Source of the DNA: Flavihumibacter sp.
Lineage (GTDB): Bacteria > Bacteroidota > Bacteroidia > Chitinophagales > Chitinophagaceae
DNA: 12,242 nt
Assembly (NCBI GenBank): GCA_025455285.1
Contig: JALOMU010000004.1
Coordinates: forward strand, 1-12,242
Direction: 5' to 3'
Under the pieces are notes generated by a model that worked only from the letters and a program-made list of their open reading frames with translations, had not been told where the DNA came from and ran no database searches. Made by a program: the position numbers and the translations under genes. The stretch's first letter is position 1; each line of letters opens with the position of its first letter. This document shows, in pieces, positions 1 to 6,148 of this stretch.

Positions 1-46
1 TTTGTTCCGTTTTTAATCGACGTACCCATTGAAAATTTCCACACCT

Positions 47-292
47 ATGAACGAACAGTTGTACTTCAACGATCAGGCACATATTGCCGAAAAGTTTCAG
101 TTGATCCAGGAGCATTTACAGGATACCAGTAAAATGGCTGTGCTGAAAATCCGCAACTGGAAATTAGTGGAGCATCTGCCGGAGACCAGCCAACGCTATC
201 AAAAGCACATGCATCAGACACTATTCAACATTGTTCCAAACGAGTTCATTCTTTGCGAAGTGGGGTATTATTTCTCCCCACTGAACAACTGA
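47..292 (+). CDS. Small hypothetical protein, 81 aa
   Basis: I do not recognise this protein. The frame is closed by a stop at 14-16, so it is not a fragment of a larger gene. The first ATG is at 47; a TTG at 29 in the same frame would add six residues, but I prefer the ATG. The 81-residue product has no membrane segment or signal peptide. It is rich in Gln, His and Glu, has an amphipathic-looking first half, and ends in a more hydrophobic stretch around residues 61-77. It is followed within 10 nt by a strong terminator, which supports a real transcribed gene. It looks like a soluble cytoplasmic protein. No function is proposed. Confidence 0.55.
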   Translation: MNEQLYFNDQAHIAEKFQLIQEHLQDTSKMAVLKIRNWKLVEHLPETSQRYQKHMHQTLFNIVPNEFILCEVGYYFSPLNN

Positions 293-293
293 T

Positions 294-323
294 AAAAAAG
301 GGCCGATATGACGGCCCTTTTTT
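294..323 (+). terminator. Intrinsic terminator after the small hypothetical gene
   Basis: A six-base GC stem, GGGCCG (300-305) with CGGCCC (312-317), closes a six-base loop. It is preceded by six A (294-299) and followed by six T (318-323), so it reads as an intrinsic terminator on both strands. It lies 2 nt after the stop of the upstream gene and only 11 nt before the start of the next one. Confidence 0.85.
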
Positions 324-334
324 ATCTTTATAAC

Positions 335-1360
335 ATGCCAAGATTAAACCAGGTTTTACTTTTTGTTGTTCTCTCCTGTATAATTTTATATGCAGGCCGC
401 TCCCTCTTCATCCCGCTCAGTTTTGCCCTACTGATCAGTTTCATTCTCTATCCCATCTGTAAATGGATGGAAGAAAAAGGACTCTCCAAATCACTGGCAA
501 TTCTAATCAACCTGACTTTTCTAACCCTGCTGCTTGGAGGAATCGTATTCCTGCTTGTATATCAGTTAAAACAGTTTGGATCGGAATGGCCACTATTAAA
601 AGACAAGATCAATCAATCTATGAGTCGTCTTTCTGTCTATCTCAATGATGAATGGCAAATTGATAGTGTAACTCAACAAACCTATACTGATCAATTGCTG
701 AAGAATGCACCAGGATATCTCTTTAATTTTTTACAAAAGACCATCACCAGTTCTGCCGTTTCACTGGTTCTATTATTCCTGATACCTATTTACAGTTTTC
801 TCATTTTGTATTATCGTAGCCGGTTGATGAAAGCCCTTGTTTTACTGATTCCTGATAAATACCGGCCACGTATAACCGAAATCGTTCAGTTGGCAATTCA
901 ATCTTATTACAATTTTATCAAAGGTATGCTGGCTGTTTACCTTATAGTGGGAATTTTAAACAGTGTAGGTTTGCTGTTGCTGGGTGTGCCGCATGCCATC
1001 TTGTTTGGTGTAATTGCAGCAGTTCTCACCTTTATTCCTTATGTTGGCATTTTAGCAGCTTCGCTTTTCCCTATTACCCTGTCATGGGTTACCTATAATT
1101 CCATTTGGTATCCGGTTGGGGTTATTGCTGTCTTTGGTGTTGTACAATACCTGGAAGCCAATATTATATTCCCCTGGGCTGTTTCCCGAAAGCTGGAATT
1201 AAATACCCTTTTTACTATTATAGCCATCATCGTGGGGGGAATTTTATGGGGGGCAGCAGGTATGATCCTATTTGTACCTTTTGCAGCAATCCTTAAATTA
1301 ATTGCTGAACGAATAGATGGAGGTACCCCGCTGGTATTGCTACTGGGAGACGACAAATAG
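335..1360 (+). CDS. AI-2E / PerM family membrane transporter
   Basis: A 341-residue integral membrane protein of the AI-2E transporter (PerM/TqsA) family. Members are putative exporters or permeases; a role in autoinducer-2 export is shown only for some, so the substrate here is unknown. The layout is typical: two N-terminal helices (about 5-20 and 25-42), a third at 54-78, a soluble segment of about 65 residues, then a C-terminal block of helices from about 143 to 325 with short Gly/Pro-rich turns, including FIPYVGI. Family members are usually 340-370 residues, so this is full length. I chose ATG 335 over ATG 308 because 308 lies in the loop of the upstream terminator hairpin and the residues it adds do not resemble the family start. 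No convincing promoter is visible between terminator and start. Confidence 0.88.
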   Translation: MPRLNQVLLFVVLSCIILYAGRSLFIPLSFALLISFILYPICKWMEEKGLSKSLAILINLTFLTLLLGGIVFLLVYQLKQFGSEWPLLKDKINQSMSRLSVYLNDEWQIDSVTQQTYTDQLLKNAPGYLFNFLQKTITSSAVSLVLLFLIPIYSFLILYYRSRLMKALVLLIPDKYRPRITEIVQLAIQSYYNFIKGMLAVYLIVGILNSVGLLLLGVPHAILFGVIAAVLTFIPYVGILAASLFPITLSWVTYNSIWYPVGVIAVFGVVQYLEANIIFPWAVSRKLELNTLFTIIAIIVGGILWGAAGMILFVPFAAILKLIAERIDGGTPLVLLLGDDK

Positions 1361-1397
1361 AAAAACTACCAGGCGTTAGTATTTGAGCCCGTTTCCG

Positions 1398-1405
1398 TAT
1401 TTTCG
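1398..1405 (+). promoter_or_regulatory. Candidate -7 box for the thiolase operon
   Basis: TATTTTCG matches the Bacteroidota -7 consensus TAnnTTTG at five of six fixed positions. It ends 21 nt before the thiolase ATG, the same distance as the better promoters in this window. No clear TTTG sits 19-21 nt upstream, so this is only a candidate. Confidence 0.3.
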
Positions 1406-1426
1406 TCATTCAACTGAAAAAACCAT

Positions 1427-2608
1427 ATGAAGGAAGTTTATGTTGTTGCGGCCGTTCGTACTCCCATGGGTAGTTTTGGCGGCACACTGAAAGACATTAG
1501 TGCTACCCAATTGGGTTCGATTGCCATTAAAGGAGCCCTTGGGAAAGCCGGCCTGTCCGCAGATCAGGTAGAGGATGTTTTGATGGGGGCTGTTTTACAG
1601 GCCAACCTGGGACAGGCTCCGGCCCGACAGGCTGCAAAGTTTGCCGGCTTACCTGATACTGTTAACTGTACTACCATCAATAAAGTTTGCGCCAGTGGTA
1701 TGAAATCCGTTGCACTGGGTGCCCAAAGCATTATGCTGGGTGATGCATCGATTGTAGTAGCTGGTGGAATGGAAAGTATGAGTAATGTTCCTTTTTATGT
1801 AGAACAGCTTCGCTGGGGTAACAAATATGGGACTACTGCCCTGATTGATGGGTTGGCAAAAGATGGTTTGACAGATGTATACGATGGTCTTGCGATGGGA
1901 AATGCGGCGGAAAAATGTGCGCGTGAATGTGGAATTAGCAGAGAAGACCAGGATCAGTTCGCAATCGAAAGTTATAAAAGAAGCCAGGCAGCCTGGAACG
2001 AAGGCAAATTCGATGCTGAAATAGTTCCGGTACCCATCCCGCAACGAAAAGGGGAGCCAATATCTTTCTCAAAAGATGAAGAACCCTGGAACGTAAAATT
2101 TGAAAAGATCCCAGAACTGAGACCAGCCTTTCAGAAAGATGGTTCTGTGACCGCGGCCAATGCTTCAACTATGAACGATGGAGCAGCAGCACTGATCCTT
2201 GTAAGCAAAGAAAAACTGGATGAGCTCGGACTGAAACCCATTGCCAGGATTCTCTCTTATGCGGATGCGGAACAGGCGCCCGAATGGTTTACCACCACAC
2301 CTTCCCTTGCTGTTCCCAAAGCCGTAGCAAAAGCCGGATTGTCCATGCAGGACATTGATTACTGGGAACTAAATGAAGCCTTTGCCGTGGTAGGTATTGA
2401 GAATAGTCGCCGTATGCAACTCGACCCTGCCAAAGTTAACGTTCATGGTGGTGCCGTTTCCCTGGGTCATCCACTTGGTTGTAGCGGAGCGAGGATTCTG
2501 GTTACCCTCATCCATATTTTGAAAGATAAAAAAGCCCGTTACGGTGCCGCTGGAATTTGCAATGGCGGTGGTGGTGCTTCTGCTATGGTAATTGAAAATC
2601 TGGCATAA
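1427..2608 (+). CDS. Acetyl-CoA C-acyltransferase (thiolase)
   Basis: A 393-residue thiolase that condenses two acyl-CoA units or cleaves 3-ketoacyl-CoA, acting in the cytoplasm in acetoacetyl-CoA synthesis or fatty-acid beta-oxidation. All catalytic elements are present: nucleophile Cys88 in NKVCASGMKS, the GGMESMSNVP segment, NEAFAV, His348 in GGAVSLGHPLGCSGAR, and Cys378 in CNGGGGAS. Length and residue positions almost coincide with the biosynthetic thiolase of Zoogloea (Cys89, His348, Cys378), which favours the acetyl-CoA acetyltransferase (AtoB/PhaA-like) subfamily over long-chain FadA. No other beta-oxidation gene is visible, so physiological direction cannot be decided from context. 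The stop is 9 nt from the following acetyltransferase gene, suggesting co-transcription. Confidence 0.95.
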   Translation: MKEVYVVAAVRTPMGSFGGTLKDISATQLGSIAIKGALGKAGLSADQVEDVLMGAVLQANLGQAPARQAAKFAGLPDTVNCTTINKVCASGMKSVALGAQSIMLGDASIVVAGGMESMSNVPFYVEQLRWGNKYGTTALIDGLAKDGLTDVYDGLAMGNAAEKCARECGISREDQDQFAIESYKRSQAAWNEGKFDAEIVPVPIPQRKGEPISFSKDEEPWNVKFEKIPELRPAFQKDGSVTAANASTMNDGAAALILVSKEKLDELGLKPIARILSYADAEQAPEWFTTTPSLAVPKAVAKAGLSMQDIDYWELNEAFAVVGIENSRRMQLDPAKVNVHGGAVSLGHPLGCSGARILVTLIHILKDKKARYGAAGICNGGGGASAMVIENLA

Positions 2609-2617
2609 CTTGCCTGG

Positions 2618-3151
2618 ATGGATATTTTACCTGTAACAAATGAACAAAAAGGTTTGCTGGCCGACTTAAGCCGGCAAACCTTTGTTGATACTTTTGCGTC
2701 TTACAACAAGCCGGAAGACATGCAGTTATTTCTGGACAAGCAATTTTCCAGGGAACAGCTAATGGCGGAACCCGAAGAACCGGACAATTATTTCTTTATT
2801 GCCTGGCAAAATGGTGAGCCACTAGGTTATATACGCCTGAGATTTTGGCAATCACAGGCCTTCAGTTGTTTGCCTTCAGATGCTACTGTAGAAATAACCC
2901 GCCTGTATGTAACCCAGGATGCCATTGGAAAAGGTGTTGGAAAAGCCATAATGCAGTTTGCACTGGATTTTGCCGCCTCCAAAAGTGTAAACCTGGTTTG
3001 GTTGGGTGTGTGGGAACACAACAAAAGAGCGATCCATTTTTACCAAAAATGGGGGTTTGAACGAAAGGGAGATCACCCGTTTTTATTGGGTACCGACCTC
3101 CAAACTGACTGGTTAATGGCTAAGGAATTGGGGGATTTGGTTAAAATTTGA
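2618..3151 (+). CDS. GNAT N-acetyltransferase, PaiA-like
   Basis: A 177-residue cytoplasmic acetyl-CoA-dependent N-acetyltransferase of the GNAT fold. Motif A, with the acetyl-CoA pyrophosphate loop, is visible as RLYVTQDAIGKGVGKA (about 95-110). The C-terminal motif WLGVWEHNKRAIHFYQKWGF (128-147) follows. From memory of family members, the N-terminal TFxDTF segment, the WLGVWExNxxAIxFY block and the QTDxxMAK ending resemble Bacillus PaiA, a polyamine acetyltransferase, more than RimI-type ribosomal acetylases. Spermidine/spermine is therefore a reasonable substrate guess but is inference. The start is an ATG 9 nt after the thiolase stop. An unusually strong hairpin lies in codons 11-22. Confidence 0.88.
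   Translation: MDILPVTNEQKGLLADLSRQTFVDTFASYNKPEDMQLFLDKQFSREQLMAEPEEPDNYFFIAWQNGEPLGYIRLRFWQSQAFSCLPSDATVEITRLYVTQDAIGKGVGKAIMQFALDFAASKSVNLVWLGVWEHNKRAIHFYQKWGFERKGDHPFLLGTDLQTDWLMAKELGDLVKI
2648..2683. repeat. Strong hairpin inside the 5' end of the GNAT gene
   Basis: A 14-bp inverted repeat (arms 2648-2661 and 2670-2683, eight-base loop) with a single G-U pair in the plus-strand RNA. It occupies codons 11-22 of the acetyltransferase. On the minus strand the arm is followed by five T, making it terminator-like for antisense transcription; on the plus strand only three T follow. Confidence 0.7.
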
Positions 3152-3226
3152 ACTAAAAACCCATTTTCTCGCTGAACAGAGCAACTGAAAGTGAAACTTA
3201 AACGTAAATTGAAAATAAAATCCCAT

Positions 3227-4609
3227 ATGAAACGTATACTGTTGCTATCTCTGATGGCTGGTTGGGTATTGGTAGCCTGTCAGAAAAAAGTGGACGACCC
3301 GGAACCAAATCCAAATCCACCTGGACCTACTCCTCCTACAGCTGAACAAAAACTGAAGGATTCCGTCATGCTGTATACCAGGGACATATACCTCTGGTAT
3401 AACCAGATACCGGCAACCTTTAACGCACAAAGTTATTCAGATCCTAACAAGATAATGGAAGCCATTCGGCCGTTCAGCAGGGAAGCAGGTTTTAGCAATC
3501 CTGTTGACCGCTGGAGTTTCGCAGTAAAAAAGGTCGACTGGGACAATGCCAGTAGTGGTATTTCCGCCGACCTGGGTATGGGTATTTTTTTCCGTTCCAA
3601 CAATGACCTAAGGGTTACCTATGTTGAAAAAGACGGAGCTGCAGGAAAAGCTGGCGTTCAGAGAAGCTGGAGGTTGATAAAAATAAATGGCAATAGTAGC
3701 ATCAATACGTCCGATGCCAGCATTAATTTCATAGTAAATGCCATTTACGGTGGAAATGCCGCAACAGTTGAATTTCAAAAGCCCGATGGTTCTACCCAGG
3801 AGATTACACTTACTCCCATTACCTACCAGGAATATCCGCTTGCTTTAGATACTGTTTACACTAATGGAGGTAAAAAAATTGGATATGTTGTTTTAAATTC
3901 TTTCCTGGGAGATCAGGATCAGATCAAGGCCGCAATGGCATCTACCTTTTCCGATTTTGGGGCACAGGGAGTGTCTGAGTTAATAGTTGATCTTCGTTAC
4001 AATGGTGGTGGATTTGTATCCTTATGGGAAGAAATGGGGAACTACCTCGCACCAACAGCCGCTAATGGAAAAGTTATGTACCGTCAAAGTTTCAATAACA
4101 GGTATGCCAGCCAGTTCGATGAAACAGTGAATTTCGAGAAAAAAGGTACCGTTAATCCGGCAAAAATTGTTTTTATCATATCTCAAAACACAGCGTCGGC
4201 CAGTGAAGGTCTTATCAACAGCCTGACGCCTCATACTGAGGTGAAAATCGTGGGACCTAGTGCGTCGAATGGTAAACCGGTTGGTTATTTCCCGATTCCG
4301 GTTGGAGATTGGTACATCCTTCCGGTAAGTTTCCGCACAGTGAACAGTAACAATCAGGGAAGTTATTTCAATGGATTTATACCAGAAAGTCAGGTTCCGG
4401 ATGGGCTCGATAAGGCCTGGGGAGATTTGACTGAAGACTGTTTGGCAAGCGCGATGAAGTACCTTACTACCGGTTCTTTCAGGGCTGCAACCCGGGAATC
4501 AAGCCGCCTTACAGCTGATTATCTGGAAAGTTATCAGCGACTACCGATGAAGAAAATGAAGGTATTGGTTGAAGACCGTTACAATCTATCTGAAAAACTC
4601 AAAAATTGA
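3227..4609 (+). CDS. S41 family C-terminal processing-like protease, lipoprotein
   Basis: A 460-residue secreted serine protease of family S41 (Tsp/CtpA-like). The N-terminus is a lipoprotein signal peptide: basic MKR, a hydrophobic core, then the lipobox LVAC with Cys18, followed by a Pro/Asn-rich linker (about 24-38). Residues 118-195 form a PDZ-like domain that includes GMGIFF and the DGAAGKAGVQ turn. The protease domain carries DLRYNGGG (255-262), the catalytic Ser326 in TASASEGL and the likely general base Lys350 in SNGKPVG. The Ser-Lys spacing is close to that of known S41 enzymes. ATG 3227 is chosen over an upstream GTG at 3191 because it begins exactly at the signal peptide. The product is expected to be anchored to a membrane facing the periplasm. 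The substrate is unknown; it may degrade or trim envelope proteins. Confidence 0.9.
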   Translation: MKRILLLSLMAGWVLVACQKKVDDPEPNPNPPGPTPPTAEQKLKDSVMLYTRDIYLWYNQIPATFNAQSYSDPNKIMEAIRPFSREAGFSNPVDRWSFAVKKVDWDNASSGISADLGMGIFFRSNNDLRVTYVEKDGAAGKAGVQRSWRLIKINGNSSINTSDASINFIVNAIYGGNAATVEFQKPDGSTQEITLTPITYQEYPLALDTVYTNGGKKIGYVVLNSFLGDQDQIKAAMASTFSDFGAQGVSELIVDLRYNGGGFVSLWEEMGNYLAPTAANGKVMYRQSFNNRYASQFDETVNFEKKGTVNPAKIVFIISQNTASASEGLINSLTPHTEVKIVGPSASNGKPVGYFPIPVGDWYILPVSFRTVNSNNQGSYFNGFIPESQVPDGLDKAWGDLTEDCLASAMKYLTTGSFRAATRESSRLTADYLESYQRLPMKKMKVLVEDRYNLSEKLKN

Positions 4610-4622
4610 GTAAAAATAGTTT

Positions 4623-4654
4623 TGCCAAAAGCCCCTTTACCGGGGCTTTTGGCA
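4623..4654 (+). terminator. Intrinsic terminator after the S41 protease gene
   Basis: A perfect 13-bp stem (4623-4635 with 4642-4654) and a six-base loop. The core is AAAAGCCCC/GGGGCTTTT, so the T tract is part of the stem and the structure works on either strand. It starts 14 nt after the protease stop and separates that gene from the E1 beta promoter. Confidence 0.85.
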
Positions 4655-4668
4655 TTTATAGGGGATTT

Positions 4669-4700
4669 TTTGCGCATTTGGAGTGTAACCAATAAATTTG
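4669..4700 (+). promoter_or_regulatory. Bacteroidota-type promoter for the E1 beta gene
   Basis: TTTG (4669-4672), 20 nt of spacer, then TAAATTTG (4693-4700), a perfect match to the -7 consensus TAnnTTTG of the Bacteroidota primary sigma factor with the expected -33 element. The predicted start of transcription, around 4706-4708, leaves a leader of about 17 nt before ATG 4724. Confidence 0.75.
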
Positions 4701-4723
4701 CCACTCCTTATAAAAACAAAAGA

Positions 4724-5713
4724 ATGGCAAGATCAATTGCATTTAGAGAAGCGCTGCGCGAAGCAATGAATGAAGAGTTCCGTCGCGATGATCGCGTATT
4801 CCTGATGGGAGAGGAAGTGGCTGAATACAATGGAGCCTATAAAGTAAGCCAGGGCATGCTCGATGAGTTTGGTGAAAAACGAGTGATTGATACCCCTATT
4901 TCTGAACTTGGATTTACTGCTGTTGCAGTGGGTGCAGCTCAGAATGGTCTGCGTCCGATTGTAGAGTTCATGACCTGGAACTTCGCTGTTCTGGCTCTCG
5001 ACCAGATACTGAATACTGCTTCTAAAATGCTTGCTATGAGTGGCGGACAGATTTCCTGTCCGATTGTGTTTCGTGGGCCCAATGGTTCAGCCGGACAATT
5101 GGGAGCCCAGCACTCTACTGCATTCGAAAGTTATTACGCCAATATTCCGGGTATTAAAGTAGTTTCTCCATCTAATGGATACGATGCAAAAGGATTGTTG
5201 AAACAAGCCATCCGTTACGAAGAGGATCCCGTTATCTTCATGGAATCCGAATTGATGTATGGTGATAAATCCGAAGTTCCGGAAGAAGAATATTATATCC
5301 CACTTGGTAAAGCAGATGTAAAAAAAGCAGGATCCGATGTTACCATCGTTTCTTTCAATAAAATGATGAAAGTTGCCTTAGGTGCTGCTGCTGAACTGGA
5401 GAAAGAGGGTGTTAATGCGGAAGTGATTGACCTCAGAACCATTCGCCCGCTTGACTGGATGACCATCCTTGAAAGTGTAAAGAAGACCAATCGTTTGGTA
5501 ATCGTAGAAGAACAATGGCCATTCGCATCCATCTCATCTGAAATATCTTACCAGATCCAGAAAGAAGGATTTGATTACCTGGATGCACCGATTCGTCGGA
5601 TAACTGCTGCAGATGCACCGTTGCACTATGCCCCCAACCTGGTTGCTGCTGCTTTGCCGGATATTACAAGAACGGTAAAGTTGGTAAAAGAAGTGATGTA
5701 TATGAAGAAGTGA
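4724..5713 (+). CDS. pdhB: Pyruvate dehydrogenase E1 component, beta subunit
   Basis: A 329-residue E1 beta subunit of a 2-oxo acid dehydrogenase complex, full length for the family. With the alpha subunit and thiamine diphosphate it decarboxylates pyruvate and passes the acetyl group to lipoyl-E2. Visible marks are the GEEVAEYNGAYKVSQGM segment, which contains the conserved glutamate contacting thiamine diphosphate, DTPISELGFTAVAVGAA, FRGPNGSAGQLGAQHS, and the C-terminal transketolase domain with EEQWPFASISSEI. The sequence is closer to pyruvate than to branched-chain E1 beta as I recall these families; that choice is inference. No alpha subunit or E2 adjoins it, as when these genes are scattered. 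ATG 4724 is chosen because an upstream in-frame TTG at 4622 would begin before the terminator and promoter. The stop codon lies inside the first unit of the heptamer repeat block. Confidence 0.93.
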   Translation: MARSIAFREALREAMNEEFRRDDRVFLMGEEVAEYNGAYKVSQGMLDEFGEKRVIDTPISELGFTAVAVGAAQNGLRPIVEFMTWNFAVLALDQILNTASKMLAMSGGQISCPIVFRGPNGSAGQLGAQHSTAFESYYANIPGIKVVSPSNGYDAKGLLKQAIRYEEDPVIFMESELMYGDKSEVPEEEYYIPLGKADVKKAGSDVTIVSFNKMMKVALGAAAELEKEGVNAEVIDLRTIRPLDWMTILESVKKTNRLVIVEEQWPFASISSEISYQIQKEGFDYLDAPIRRITAADAPLHYAPNLVAAALPDITRTVKLVKEVMYMKK

Positions 5714-5770
5714 AAGGTGAAAGGTGAAAGGTGAAAGTGAAACGTCAGACGTCAGACGTGAGACGTCAAA
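5710..5770 (+). repeat. Left arm of heptamer repeat block
   Basis: Four perfect tandem copies of GTGAAAG (5710-5737), a short junction, then four CGTSARA heptamers (5743-5770: CGTCAGA twice, CGTGAGA, CGTCAAA). All units fit the pattern NGTSARA. The first copy overlaps the TGA stop of the E1 beta gene. Bases 5737-5766 are the left arm of a long inverted repeat with 5860-5889. Confidence 0.85.
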
Positions 5771-5778
5771 AGATAAAA

Positions 5779-5809
5779 AAACCCGTAGGAGAAATTCTCT
5801 TACGGGTTT
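5779..5809. terminator. Intrinsic bidirectional terminator inside the repeat block
   Basis: AAACCCGTA (5779-5787) pairs with TACGGGTTT (5801-5809), and the interior GGAGA/TCTCT extends the stem. A-rich sequence precedes it, and T tracts (TTT in the stem, then TTTTT at 5814-5818) follow. It lies between two convergent genes and can serve both. Confidence 0.8.
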
Positions 5810-5841
5810 AAAGTTTTTAAAGCGGACTGATTTAAATGGCT

Positions 5842-5904
5842 TCGCACGTCTCCCGTCTCACGTCTCACGTTTGACGTTTGACGTTTCACATTTGGCGTCT
5901 CACT
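5842..5904 (-). repeat. Right arm of heptamer repeat block
   Basis: Nine contiguous 7-bp units without spacer. Read on the minus strand they are AGTGAGA, CGCCAAA, TGTGAAA, CGTCAAA twice, CGTGAGA twice, CGGGAGA and CGTGCGA, the same family as the left arm in opposite orientation. Bases 5860-5889 pair with 5737-5766: 28 of 30 are identical, and the two differences are G-U pairs in plus-strand RNA. The outermost unit overlaps the stop codon of the minus-strand small gene. Confidence 0.85.
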
Positions 5905-6040
5905 TCAACATGCTTCCAACAGTAAGCAGAAAGCAATACGAGTAGGCCATTAAAACCCCTGCCAATAAAACAAGTTTGGTTGTCAATTGCCACACGCTGA
6001 TCTCGCGGGTGCTTTTTAAAGGGTGACGTAGTCTGTTCAT
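5900..6040 (-). CDS. Small single-pass membrane protein, 46 aa
   Basis: I do not recognise the family. The 46-residue product has a basic N-terminus (Arg and Lys at 3, 5, 9 and 12), an amphipathic stretch to about residue 20, and one hydrophobic helix (about 22-42). It ends in SMLK, so a single-pass inner-membrane protein is likely. The frame is open 20 codons further upstream, but ATG 6040 is favoured because a good promoter at 6070-6100 would begin transcription downstream of the longer start. Its TGA stop is part of the outermost heptamer of the repeat block, and the terminator at 5779-5809 would end its transcript. Promoter, start, hydrophobic segment and terminator together make a real gene likely although it is short. 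Confidence 0.6.
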   Translation of the reverse strand: MNRLRHPLKSTREISVWQLTTKLVLLAGVLMAYSYCFLLTVGSMLK

Positions 6041-6069
6041 AGGTGGATATTTTTGGATTTTGGATACTT

Positions 6070-6100
6070 CAAAAATACAATCCCGCACAACTCCTGTCAA
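6070..6100 (-). promoter_or_regulatory. Bacteroidota-type promoter for the small membrane protein
   Basis: Read on the minus strand: TTG (6100-6098), 20 nt, then TATTTTTG (6077-6070), a perfect TAnnTTTG -7 box. The box ends 29 nt before ATG 6040. Spacing is identical to that of the E1 beta promoter. Confidence 0.65.
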
Positions 6101-6148
6101 GCACAGTTCTACCCGTTTTTTTTAGTACAATTACGAAGCACTTTCACT

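Noticed and set aside
308..334. ATG at 308 as start of the AI-2E family gene
   Set aside because: It sits in the loop of the terminator hairpin; the extra nine residues only translate the stem and T tract.
1649..2044. 131-codon minus-strand open frame inside the thiolase gene
   Set aside because: Antisense shadow of a clearly conserved enzyme; no start signals or recognisable domain.
3191..3226. GTG at 3191 as start of the S41 protease
   Set aside because: It would add a 12-residue Lys/Arg-rich tail before a well-formed lipoprotein signal that begins at ATG 3227.
4622..4723. Upstream TTG extension of the E1 beta subunit by 34 residues
   Set aside because: It would start inside the terminator of the previous gene and upstream of the promoter at 4669-4700. 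MARSIAFREAL at 4724 is the normal family start.
5710..5904. CRISPR array or tandem-repeat origin
   Set aside because: Units are 7 bp with no unique spacers, arms are inverted and a terminator sits in the centre. No cas genes or DnaA boxes are near.
5724..5945. Open frame of 73 codons on the plus strand across the repeat block
   Set aside because: It is a translation of the heptamer repeats and the terminator, starts after the E1 beta stop with no promoter, and gives a low-complexity product repeating SDVRRETS-like and SHVSRLTFDVS-like strings.
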